A stretch of DNA of 64,000 nt. Origin: Rhodococcus sp. KRD162. Lineage in GTDB: Bacteria > Actinomycetota > Actinomycetes > Mycobacteriales > Mycobacteriaceae. Where the stretch lies: assembly GCF_017168335.1 (NCBI RefSeq), contig NZ_JABFAU010000001.1, forward strand, positions 124,001 to 188,000, written 5' to 3'. This document shows positions 36,591 to 44,446 of this stretch, one piece after another (the first letter of the stretch is position 1; every line of letters starts with the position of its first letter). The notes beneath the pieces were generated by a model. The model was not told the origin of the DNA. It made no database searches and saw only the letters and a list, made by a program, of their open reading frames with translations. The translations under genes and the position numbers were made by a program.

Positions 36591-37130
36591 ATGGCAGTCG
36601 ACTTTTCGTGGTCTCAGTTTCTGTGGATAGTCTTCGTTTTCGTCGGCGTGCCGTCGACAGCCTGGGCTCTCGTGCTGTGGGCCCAGTTCACGAAGAGTGG
36701 TGAGCGAGCGGGAGCCGGCCCGCTGGGCTTGTGGGCCACCGGATCGCTGGCGCTCGCATCGGGTTTCGCCTCGTGTGCAGGTTGGTTGAGCTGGTCTGCA
36801 GATCAACGCGGTGAGTTTCGTGGCCCGGGGCTCCCGGCCCCGAATGCGTTCCCGTCCTGGCAAGTGGCCGCATGCGGGGCGACGGTGGTGTTGCTGTGCC
36901 TGCTTGCCGCGCATCTGTCGCGATGGCAGAGGACTGGCGGACGCGTCGCTGCGCTGGGCATGACCGCTGGGTTCTCGACGGCGTTCTGCCTCGAAGCCAG
37001 CACCGACGTGACCGGTCAGTCGGGTGTGGGTGTCATCCTGTGCATGCTCGGCTGGGGGATCGGCTTGACCCTGCTGGTGCTCGTTCGGAACGCAGTCGGT
37101 GGGCTGAAACGACCGACAGCCGAGCGGTGA
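36591..37130 (+). CDS. Four-helix membrane protein of unknown function
   Basis: A 179-residue protein with hydrophobic segments at about residues 9-30, 46-66, 91-107, 116-134 and 139-160 (four to five helices). It starts with MAVDFSWSQFLWIVFVFVG at an ATG 41 bp from the divergent oxidase gene. It ends six bases before the stop of the convergent SDR gene. No family was recognised. Confidence 0.65.
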   Translation: MAVDFSWSQFLWIVFVFVGVPSTAWALVLWAQFTKSGERAGAGPLGLWATGSLALASGFASCAGWLSWSADQRGEFRGPGLPAPNAFPSWQVAACGATVVLLCLLAAHLSRWQRTGGRVAALGMTAGFSTAFCLEASTDVTGQSGVGVILCMLGWGIGLTLLVLVRNAVGGLKRPTAER

Positions 37131-37136
37131 ATCGAG

Positions 37137-38096
37137 TCAGAGCTCGATTCCCGTTGCCTCGACCACGCTGGCCCACAGGGCATCTCGCACGCGAGGGGAA
37201 TCCCCACGCCAGGACGGGTAATGAGTCGGGCGCGGAGCGCGGTCGTGCCAGAATGTGCCGGTGCTGGTCAGTGCACGGTCGGCCGCCACGAGCCAGACGA
37301 TGGTGTCGGCACCGTCCTCGGCAGTGCGCAGAATCGGCTTCATCACCGAACCGAACATCGGCATCGAATCGGCGACCCCGGGCGTAGCTGCCCAGCCCGG
37401 ATGCATGCTGTGCACCACCGGATCGTCCTCGAGCGCAAAATGATCGGCCAGTTGCTCGGCCACCACCACCTGCATGCGCTTCGTGCGAGCGTAGGCCGTC
37501 ATGCCCGAATACTTGCCGTTCTCGTACTCGAAGTCCGAGTTCTGCAGTGGCACTGCATACATACCGCCGCTCGAGACGAACACGACCCTCGACCCTGCGT
37601 CGAACAGCTCCCGTAATCCCACCGTCAATGCGACCGGCCCGAGGACGTGCGTGGCGAATGCCGACTCGTGTCCCTGTGCCGAGAGGTACCGTCCATCCGG
37701 CATCACCCCCGCGCAGTGCACCAGAGCATGCACCGCGGTGAGCTCCGATGCCAACGCCGCGATCAGGGTCGCCACCGAATCGAGATTGCTGATATCGCAC
37801 TCGCGCACCACCAGGGAGGCGTCGGGCACCTCGGTTCGGATGGCCGCGGCGGCCGATTCGAGCCGCTCGGCCGACCTGCCGACCAGGTGCACTCGCGCCC
37901 CGAGCCGGGCCAGTTCCTTCGCCGTCGCAGCGCCCAAGCCTGAGGACGCGCCGGTCACCACCACATCGATGGGGGCGGGGAACGGCGACGGATCGGCAGC
38001 CCAGAACCGCCGACGCACCGTGGCACCGATGCGGGAGTATCCGGGAACGACTGCTCGGTCGAGGATCGTGTCCAGCGTGCGGGTCAGCAATGACAT
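37137..38096 (-). CDS. Short-chain dehydrogenase/reductase
   Basis: A 319-residue SDR with the cofactor motif TGASSGLGAATAKELA, the VHCAGVM equivalent of NNAG, the serine in VVFVSSGGMYAV, and the catalytic YxxxK as Tyr-Ala-Arg-Thr-Lys. The extension at the C-terminus (PILRTAEDGADTIVWLVAA...SGTFWHDR) is typical of the retinol-dehydrogenase/WW-oxidoreductase-like group. NADP(H) is likely. The substrate is unknown. The ATG at 38096 (MSLLTRTLDTIL) is preferred; an upstream ATG at 38141 would add 15 residues. It is divergent from the amylosucrase gene with 71 bp between starts. Confidence 0.87.
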   Translation of the reverse strand: MSLLTRTLDTILDRAVVPGYSRIGATVRRRFWAADPSPFPAPIDVVVTGASSGLGAATAKELARLGARVHLVGRSAERLESAAAAIRTEVPDASLVVRECDISNLDSVATLIAALASELTAVHALVHCAGVMPDGRYLSAQGHESAFATHVLGPVALTVGLRELFDAGSRVVFVSSGGMYAVPLQNSDFEYENGKYSGMTAYARTKRMQVVVAEQLADHFALEDDPVVHSMHPGWAATPGVADSMPMFGSVMKPILRTAEDGADTIVWLVAADRALTSTGTFWHDRAPRPTHYPSWRGDSPRVRDALWASVVEATGIEL

Positions 38097-38167
38097 GGCG
38101 TTCTGATACCCCGCGGTAACCGGATGTATGCGCGTCCGCACGTCGGGGTCGATGCCAGAATGAGTGC

Positions 38168-40081
38168 ATGGTTCACCCCGCCGTCTCGAACGTCACCCGC
38201 GAGATCCTCGCCGAACTTCCCGCACACCGACGCGAGACGTTCGAGTTGCGTCTCGAGCAGTGGTTTCCCGATCTGCACGACGCGGTCACCGCCGTCTACC
38301 CCGAGCCGGACGCGGTGGCGACCGCTCTGGTCGAGATCGCCGCACGCGCGTTTGCGGACCGATCCGAGGAGCTGCACCGACTCGATCAGCGCCGTCTGCT
38401 CGAACCCGACTGGTTCCAGCAGCCCGACATGTTCGGCTACGCCTGTTATGTCGACCGATACGGGCAGACGCTGCGCGGACTGGGGGAGCGGCTCGACCAC
38501 CTGACCGATCTCGGTGTCACCTACCTGCATCTGATGCCGCTGCTGCAACCCAGGCCCGGTGACAACGACGGCGGCTACGCGGTGATGGACTACCGGTCGG
38601 TGCGAGAAGATCTGGGCACCAACGAGGATCTGCACACCCTCGCGAAGACCCTGCGCGGACGTGGGATCAGCCTGGTGGTCGATCTGGTTCTCAATCACGT
38701 TGCCCGCGAGCATGAATGGGCCGAGAAGGCGCGCGCCGGCGATCCGAGGTACCGGGACTACTTCTTGATCTACCCCGATCGCGCCACTCCGGACTCGTAC
38801 GAGCGCACCCTCCCCGAGGTGTTTCCAGATTTCGCGCCCGGCAGTTTCACCCTCGATCCAGATCTCGACGAATGGGTGTGGACGACGTTCAACGAGTGGC
38901 AGTGGGATCTGAACTGGGCCAACCCTGCTGTGCTGCAGGAGTTCGCAGGCATCGTGCTGCACCTGGCCAACCTCGGGGTGGAAGTGCTGCGGCTCGACGC
39001 AATCGCGTTTCTCTGGAAACGGCTCGGCACCAACTGTCAGAACCAACCCGAGGTGCATGCGGTCACTCAGGCGCTGCGAGCCACCGCTCGGTTGGCGGCT
39101 CCGGCGACCCTGTTCAAGGCCGAGGCGATCGTCGGACCCCGCGACCTCTTGCCGTACCTGGGACAAGGGCGGCACACGGGCCGGGTATCGGACATCGCGT
39201 ATCACAATTCTCTGATGGTGCAGGTGTGGTCGATGTTGGCAACGGGCAGTACGGCGTTGGCGCGGCACGCCTTGGCGTCGTTGCCCCCGACACCGCCGAG
39301 TGGCACCTGGGTGACCTATGTGCGCTGCCACGACGATATCGGCTGGGCCATCGACGACCGTGACGCGGCGTCACTCGGACTCTCGGGCGCAGGGCATCGC
39401 CAATTCTTGGCGCAGTGGTATTCCGGCGAGTTCGACGGCTCCTGGTCCGAAGGTCTGGTGTTCCAGTACAACCCGGACACCGGGGACCGCCGGATCAGCG
39501 GAACCGCCGCAGCACTGACCGGGCTCGGCCCATCACGTCTCGATCCCGACGGCGCATTCGGTCGAATCTTCCTGGCGCATGCCATCATTGCCGGGTGGGG
39601 CGGTATTCCCGTCGTCTGGAGCGGCGACGAGATAGGCTCTCCGGGTGATCTCGACTGGGCCGAAGAACCGGCGCACTCGGAGGACAATCGGTGGGTGCAT
39701 CGGCCTCGCGTGACCGATGCCGATCGAGCAGGCCGATTCCAGCAGGGGAGCGACGCGCAACGGGTGTTCGACGGTATCGCTCGCATCGCGAAGGTGCGCG
39801 CCGGACTGCCGATGCTGCACGCCGAGGCACCGGTGGACGTGCAGCCCGAGTCCGACGACGGAATCCTCGTGGTGCGCAGGCGTCACCCCAGCGGCACCCT
39901 GGTCGCCCTCTACAACGTGACTGCGCAGCATCGACCCTTTCCGCACGCCGAGCTGATCGAACTCGGCATCCCGGCCCCGACCGAGGTGCTCTCGCAGCAC
40001 GATCTGCAGGTCGACGGGACCGGGTCGGTGTGGATGCCGCCGTATGCGGCCTGGTGGGTGGTCGACAGCCCCGCTCGCTAG
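38168..40081 (+). CDS. Amylosucrase, GH13
   Basis: A 637-residue GH13 enzyme matching amylosucrase over its full length, including the helical N-domain. Catalytic residues are visible: nucleophile Asp277 in VEVLRLDAIAF, acid/base Glu319 in LFKAEAIV, and the transition-state Asp of VRCHDDIGW (about 389). Spacing agrees with the Neisseria enzyme (286/328/393). VVDLVLNHVAREHEW and GDNDGGYAVMDYR are further family blocks. It makes alpha-1,4-glucan and fructose from sucrose, or rearranges glucans. There is no signal peptide, so it acts in the cytoplasm. No sucrose transporter or fructokinase is adjacent. Trehalose synthase relatives are less likely because of the LFKAEAIVGP and HDDIGW motifs. Confidence 0.9.
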   Translation: MVHPAVSNVTREILAELPAHRRETFELRLEQWFPDLHDAVTAVYPEPDAVATALVEIAARAFADRSEELHRLDQRRLLEPDWFQQPDMFGYACYVDRYGQTLRGLGERLDHLTDLGVTYLHLMPLLQPRPGDNDGGYAVMDYRSVREDLGTNEDLHTLAKTLRGRGISLVVDLVLNHVAREHEWAEKARAGDPRYRDYFLIYPDRATPDSYERTLPEVFPDFAPGSFTLDPDLDEWVWTTFNEWQWDLNWANPAVLQEFAGIVLHLANLGVEVLRLDAIAFLWKRLGTNCQNQPEVHAVTQALRATARLAAPATLFKAEAIVGPRDLLPYLGQGRHTGRVSDIAYHNSLMVQVWSMLATGSTALARHALASLPPTPPSGTWVTYVRCHDDIGWAIDDRDAASLGLSGAGHRQFLAQWYSGEFDGSWSEGLVFQYNPDTGDRRISGTAAALTGLGPSRLDPDGAFGRIFLAHAIIAGWGGIPVVWSGDEIGSPGDLDWAEEPAHSEDNRWVHRPRVTDADRAGRFQQGSDAQRVFDGIARIAKVRAGLPMLHAEAPVDVQPESDDGILVVRRRHPSGTLVALYNVTAQHRPFPHAELIELGIPAPTEVLSQHDLQVDGTGSVWMPPYAAWWVVDSPAR

Positions 40082-40155
40082 AACAGGCGAGTCCGTGATC
40101 TGGCTGTTACCCTCCCCGGGACGGTCGGGTCGATACGAACAAGGGGACAATCTCC

Positions 40156-41112
40156 ATGCTGCATGCTCGGATACGAGGTCTGGTGCTCGCCGTTGTGGCG
40201 GTCTTGGTCGCCGCGATGGCAACGGTCCTGATGGGCACCGGTGTGGCGAAGGCCGATTCCGAGCTCGTCTACGTCTACTCGCCGTCGATGGACAAGAACA
40301 TCCCGATCAAGGTGCTCGAAGCGGCCGGCGGCGGACCGGCACCCACGCTGTATCTGCTCGACGGCCTGCGCGCACCCGAGAACAACAGCGGCTGGCTGAT
40401 CGAGACGGACGTGGAGCAGTTCTTCGCAGACAAGCACGTCAACGTGGTCATCCCGTTCGGCGGCGGCGGAACCTTCTACTCCGACTGGCAGCGCGACGAC
40501 CCCAAGCTCGGACGGGTGAAGTGGGAAACCTTCCTCACCCAGGAGCTGCCACCGGTGATGGCCGATCGTTTCGGCAGTGACAACGTCAACAACGCGGTGG
40601 CAGGTCTGTCGATGAGCGGTACCTCGGCGCTGAACCTCGCCGCCCACCGGCCCGACTTCTACAAGGCGGTCGCGTCGTTCAGCGGCTACCCGACGGCCAG
40701 CAGCCCCGGATTCGCGCAGGGCATCTCGGTGGCGGTCGGCGAGATGGGCGGCAACGCCCGCAACATGTGGGGCGCGTGGCCGTCCGCGGACTGGATCCGC
40801 AACGACCCGTCCCTGAACGTCGGTGCGCTGCGCAACACGGCAGTCTTCGTCTCCTCGGGAAGTGGCTCGCCGGCAACGGATCCGGTGTTCAACCCGGCCA
40901 GCAGCAGTTTCGACCCCGTCAAGTTCGCGCAGATGGTGCCGCTCGAGACTGCGGCGGGCATCAGCAGCCGCGCATTCGTTCCCCTCCTTCAGGCGGCAGG
41001 CGGACGGCCCAACGTCAAGATCACCGGCACCGGTGTGCACTGGTGGAACCACTGGGAGCAGCACCTGCACGAGGCATGGTTCGAGACTATTGCCCCCGCG
41101 CTCGGTGGCTGA
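40156..41112 (+). CDS. Secreted esterase/mycolyltransferase, antigen 85 type (second copy)
   Basis: A 318-residue paralogue of the protein at 30679. It has a signal peptide (residues about 1-34, ending VAKADS), then VYVYSPSMDKNIPIKVL, FYSDWQRDDPKLG, KWETFLTQELPPVM, the nucleophile elbow GLSMSG (Ser152) and a histidine region HWWNHWEQHL. The last differs from the HSWxYW motif of the first copy. The family places mycolates onto cell-wall acceptors. The change around the catalytic histidine may alter acceptor or donor choice. It lies 74 bp after amylosucrase on the same strand and 16 bp before a VOC gene. Confidence 0.87.
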   Translation: MLHARIRGLVLAVVAVLVAAMATVLMGTGVAKADSELVYVYSPSMDKNIPIKVLEAAGGGPAPTLYLLDGLRAPENNSGWLIETDVEQFFADKHVNVVIPFGGGGTFYSDWQRDDPKLGRVKWETFLTQELPPVMADRFGSDNVNNAVAGLSMSGTSALNLAAHRPDFYKAVASFSGYPTASSPGFAQGISVAVGEMGGNARNMWGAWPSADWIRNDPSLNVGALRNTAVFVSSGSGSPATDPVFNPASSSFDPVKFAQMVPLETAAGISSRAFVPLLQAAGGRPNVKITGTGVHWWNHWEQHLHEAWFETIAPALGG

Positions 41113-41128
41113 TCGTTACGCTGTCGCC

Positions 41129-41488
41129 ATGACGACTCCGAGGATCACCGTCGACTACACCGTCCTCGACTGCCCGGACCCGGCTGCTCTCGCCCGGTTC
41201 TACAGCACCATCCTCGGGTGGGAATCGGTGCGTGACGACGGTGACTGGGTGGTGGTGCATGGACCGGGCGAATTGCGTTTGGCATTCCAGCAGGCACCGG
41301 ATTTCACCCCGGTCGACTGGCCGAACGAGGGCATCAAGATCCATCTCGATCTGGTGGTGGACGACATGGAGCAGTCCCGGGACTTCGTCGTCGCCGCCGG
41401 TGCCGAATTGATCGACCACGAGCACTCCTCGTTCTGGGTGTTCCGCGATCCCGCGGGACATATCTTCTGCCTGTGCAAGAGAGGCTGA
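41129..41488 (+). CDS. VOC family (glyoxalase-like) protein
   Basis: A 119-residue vicinal-oxygen-chelate fold protein with a paired beta-alpha-beta-beta-beta layout: TVLDCPDPAALARFYSTILGWE and KIHLDLVVDDMEQSRDFVVAAGAELI, ending VFRDPAGHIFCLCKRG. The metal-site Glu/His pattern is only partly visible. Members include glyoxalases, dioxygenases and resistance proteins, so no substrate can be assigned. The ATG at 41129 fits the domain start. The SRPBCC gene follows 10 bp later, suggesting one transcript. Confidence 0.82.
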   Translation: MTTPRITVDYTVLDCPDPAALARFYSTILGWESVRDDGDWVVVHGPGELRLAFQQAPDFTPVDWPNEGIKIHLDLVVDDMEQSRDFVVAAGAELIDHEHSSFWVFRDPAGHIFCLCKRG

Positions 41489-41498
41489 CGAATTCACT

Positions 41499-41975
41499 AT
41501 GACCGACAACAACGCCCCGGTGCTCGTCGAACGCTCGACTGTGGTGCAGGCGGACGCGGCAACCGTGCACGCTCTGATCGACGATTTTCACGAGTGGGTG
41601 AAATGGTCGCCCTACGAGGGACTCGATCCGGATCTGATGCGTACGTACGCCGGTCCCGACGCCGGAGTCGGAGCCTCGTATGCGTGGTCGGGTAACCGGA
41701 AGGCCGGGGCCGGGACGATGACCATCATCGAATCGGTGCCAGGCGAGCTCGTCGTCCTGGATCTCGAATTCACCAAGCCGTTCAAGAATCGAAACGTCAC
41801 GGCGTTCGTACTGGAGCCTGCTGCCGACGGAACCCACGTGACCTGGCGGATGTCCGGAAAACAGAACCTGCTCTTCCGCCTGATCGGGTCGGTCTACCCC
41901 GTAATGGACAAGCTCGTCGGATCGGATTTCGAGAAGGGACTCAGGCAACTCGCCGCTGTTGCAGAGCAGGGCTGA
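41499..41975 (+). CDS. SRPBCC/START-like protein (polyketide cyclase-dehydratase family)
   Basis: A 158-residue single-domain protein with the pattern VERSTVVQADAATVHALIDDFHEWVKWSPYEG and the conserved WSGNRKAGAGTMTI and VTWRMSG segments of the Polyketide_cyc2 family. It probably binds a hydrophobic ligand; the function is unknown. Its last 35 bases overlap the stop end of the convergent hydrolase gene (41941-41975). Confidence 0.82.
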   Translation: MTDNNAPVLVERSTVVQADAATVHALIDDFHEWVKWSPYEGLDPDLMRTYAGPDAGVGASYAWSGNRKAGAGTMTIIESVPGELVVLDLEFTKPFKNRNVTAFVLEPAADGTHVTWRMSGKQNLLFRLIGSVYPVMDKLVGSDFEKGLRQLAAVAEQG

Positions 41976-42822
41976 GCGTCCGCTCGCGCAGATCTTCCTG
42001 CTCGGTGAGCCAGCGAGCGAGAACCTGGCAACCCGTCAGATCGCCCTCGTAGGGTTCACGCGCGTACGCGATATGCCGGCCGCCGCCGGGGTTCGCCCAC
42101 TCGAATCGGTGCCACCGCATCGACTTCGGTAGGTAGCCGGCGATCTCGGTGGCTGCGGTGCGGAGGCGTCGGACATCGTGCACCCACTGCGAGGGCCGCA
42201 GTCGGGTCCGAGTGGCGTTTTGGAAACTGTTGCTGCGCAGAAGTTTCCATAGCTCGCGCAGCCAGATTCTCGGAGTCCGAAACGACATCCATCGGGTGAG
42301 GTCTGCGATATCGCGAATCAGGCTGTCGTCGCTGGCATTGCAGATCATGTCGGACTTCAGGCCGATCCACTTGACCGGAATCGACTCGGGCAGAGCCGGA
42401 CCCACGCCGGCGACGCCACGTCCCGAGCAGTCGCTCACCGCACCCGCGGGTTGTTGGGGATCGGACACCAGGCCCGCAGCGACGATGCGAGTTCCGTCGA
42501 TCGTTCCGTCGTGAATCAGGCCGAGCACCTCGCGTACGACGGTTGCTCCCTGCGAGTAGCCGATCAGGGCGATCGGACCCGTGGTGGCATCGATCGCGCG
42601 AGAAAGTCGCCGGACGCCGATGTCTGCGCTGTGGCGATACGACAGTCCACCGAGCGCGACAGGACCGTACGAGGCCGGATAGCCCACCCACTGACCGACG
42701 AAACGATCGTCGAGTGCGCTGGTCACGGAGGCGAGCAGCCCGGTCACCCGAGGCCGGTGGTCGGAAGGGCGCGACTCCCCGGTACCGCCGACCGCGAGTA
42801 CGGTGACCTGTTGCTGGCTCAT
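41941..42822 (-). CDS. Cutinase/PE-PPE/lysin-B-like serine hydrolase
   Basis: A 293-residue alpha/beta hydrolase. The nucleophile elbow is GYSQGA (Ser90), a candidate acid is Asp158 in KSDMICNA, and a candidate histidine is His250 in NPGGGRHIAYA. The N-terminal VLAVGGTGES and VGYPASYGPV, with GYSQGATVV, are the pattern of PE-PPE-domain esterases and mycobacteriophage lysin B, which cleave mycolate or other lipid esters. No signal peptide is visible (MSQQQVTVLAVGG). No phage genes surround it, so a cellular role is more likely. Subfamily choice is inference. It overlaps the convergent SRPBCC gene by 35 bp. Confidence 0.75.
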   Translation of the reverse strand: MSQQQVTVLAVGGTGESRPSDHRPRVTGLLASVTSALDDRFVGQWVGYPASYGPVALGGLSYRHSADIGVRRLSRAIDATTGPIALIGYSQGATVVREVLGLIHDGTIDGTRIVAAGLVSDPQQPAGAVSDCSGRGVAGVGPALPESIPVKWIGLKSDMICNASDDSLIRDIADLTRWMSFRTPRIWLRELWKLLRSNSFQNATRTRLRPSQWVHDVRRLRTAATEIAGYLPKSMRWHRFEWANPGGGRHIAYAREPYEGDLTGCQVLARWLTEQEDLRERTLSPALQQRRVA

Positions 42823-42897
42823 GAATGCCAGTCTGGCCTGCGAACCTGAGCTCGATCCCCCGCAAACACTGAGAAATACCTGGCATTCGCCCCCGGA

Positions 42898-44289
42898 TCA
42901 CGTCAGGGCGGTGCGTACCTCGCGGAAGGCGTCGCGCAGGAGTGCCTCGTACCGGTCGGGGTCATGGACGGCCGCGCTGTTGGAGGTGATCCCGACGGTG
43001 ACGGTGTTGCCGATTCCGTGGATTCCATGGGTCAGGCTCATGGCGGGGGAGAGGGCGGGAAAGCCTGCGGTGAACCGGACCGATCCGCCGCAGAAGGTGA
43101 GGTCTGCCGCGCCGCGCGAGACACTGGATACGACGGTATTGCCGGTGACTGTCGGCGGAATCGCCGTCGGATCGAACTGCGCGACGCCCCATTCGGCCAG
43201 AAACGCCGGCACATGGGTCTCTGCTGCGTCCTGTGATGCCCGGGCCGCCGTCGACAGTGGATGGTTCGCGCGGGTTCTCCGCGCGGTCAGATCCTGCGAG
43301 ATGAGCAGCATGCGAGTGCGGATATCGGGTTCGGTGGGAAAGAGCCCGACGCCGACGTTGCCGAAGTTGTTTCGGGCGTCCGGACGCGCTGCTCGCGCGA
43401 GTGTCACCTCCGCGGCCAGATCCGATGCATCGCCGAGGAAGCGTTGCAGGGCAATCGATATCGCGGTGAGCGCGAAGGTGGTGACGGTGGTGTCCGAGGT
43501 CTGCAGTTCGGCCTTGGGCAGCACGATCGTCCGAATGGACGTCCGTCCGGCGGGAGCAACGTCGACAGTGGTCAGGGCCCGAGACTGTGCGGGGCGGGGA
43601 ACCGACCCGGATTCGGTGGCGCGTTCGAGTGCCTCGGCATCGCGTCGCGCACGAAGTCCGCCGCGAACGAGCATCGCCACCTGAAACGGAAGGGTGGCCA
43701 CGGCCCGCGCGACCGATTTCAGCTCGGCTGCGGTCGAGCCCGAGTGGCACCCGCGCGCGGGCGGGAGCCGATGGAGTCCGAGGAGATCACGAGCAGTCTG
43801 TGATGCCAGCGACCCATCGGCAGCCGCGTGCGAAAGTTGCAGCACGACAACGCCGGCCGCCCCGTCACCGCCGGGTGCATCGGTCACGTTCGGGTACAGG
43901 TGCAGATGCCATACCGACACCCTCGGATCGACCTGATGCTCGAACGATGCTGCGATGGCATCGAGGCACTCGCTCCAGGTGAGCGGCGACCGGTGGACGG
44001 AGATCGCCCCTGCGCCTGGCTGGGCTGCGGTCCACCGTGGGTAGGTCAGACGCAGTGGGCCATCGGTGATGTGCGTGCGCAACACGTCGATTCGAGCGCT
44101 GCGTTCGAGCAGACGTCGCACTTCGGTGTCGAGGTCGCCGGGCCCGCGATCGAAGCAGTACAGCAGAAATTGGTCGCTCGGAATCTTCGCCGCCATCCAG
44201 TGCGCACGCGCATCGACCGGGTGCAGACCGCAGTGGCGCTCGGAGCGTTTGTCGTCGGGTCGAACACGGGGCAGTCGAACACGAGGCAC
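42898..44289 (-). CDS. Wax ester synthase/diacylglycerol acyltransferase-like protein
   Basis: A 463-residue protein of the WS/DGAT condensation-domain superfamily. The catalytic motif HHxxxDG is present as SHAAADG (His154, Asp158), with the first histidine replaced by serine; the second histidine, the catalytic one, is kept. NNFGNVGVGL and NTVVSSVSRG correspond to the structural blocks after the active site. The N-terminal GLHPVDARAHWMA fits the P-x-D family start. WS/DGATs make wax esters or triacylglycerols for storage, common in rhodococci. The weak conservation makes another acyltransferase role possible. Confidence 0.72.
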   Translation of the reverse strand: MPRVRLPRVRPDDKRSERHCGLHPVDARAHWMAAKIPSDQFLLYCFDRGPGDLDTEVRRLLERSARIDVLRTHITDGPLRLTYPRWTAAQPGAGAISVHRSPLTWSECLDAIAASFEHQVDPRVSVWHLHLYPNVTDAPGGDGAAGVVVLQLSHAAADGSLASQTARDLLGLHRLPPARGCHSGSTAAELKSVARAVATLPFQVAMLVRGGLRARRDAEALERATESGSVPRPAQSRALTTVDVAPAGRTSIRTIVLPKAELQTSDTTVTTFALTAISIALQRFLGDASDLAAEVTLARAARPDARNNFGNVGVGLFPTEPDIRTRMLLISQDLTARRTRANHPLSTAARASQDAAETHVPAFLAEWGVAQFDPTAIPPTVTGNTVVSSVSRGAADLTFCGGSVRFTAGFPALSPAMSLTHGIHGIGNTVTVGITSNSAAVHDPDRYEALLRDAFREVRTALT

Positions 44290-44446
44290 CCGAGGAGCCT
44301 ATTCGCTGCGACGCGAATCCACCGGTAGCAAACGAACCGGTCATGTTCTGTGACTTGTCACCAACGATGGTCGAGGACTTCTTCGACGGCCTCGCCAGCT
44401 TCCCGCAGTCCCGGCACTAACCTGGGGTGATGAATCGTCCTCCCCC

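Noticed and set aside
41941-42822. A prophage remnant
   Set aside because: The lysin-B-like gene is alone. There is no integrase, capsid, terminase, holin or attachment-site repeat in the window.
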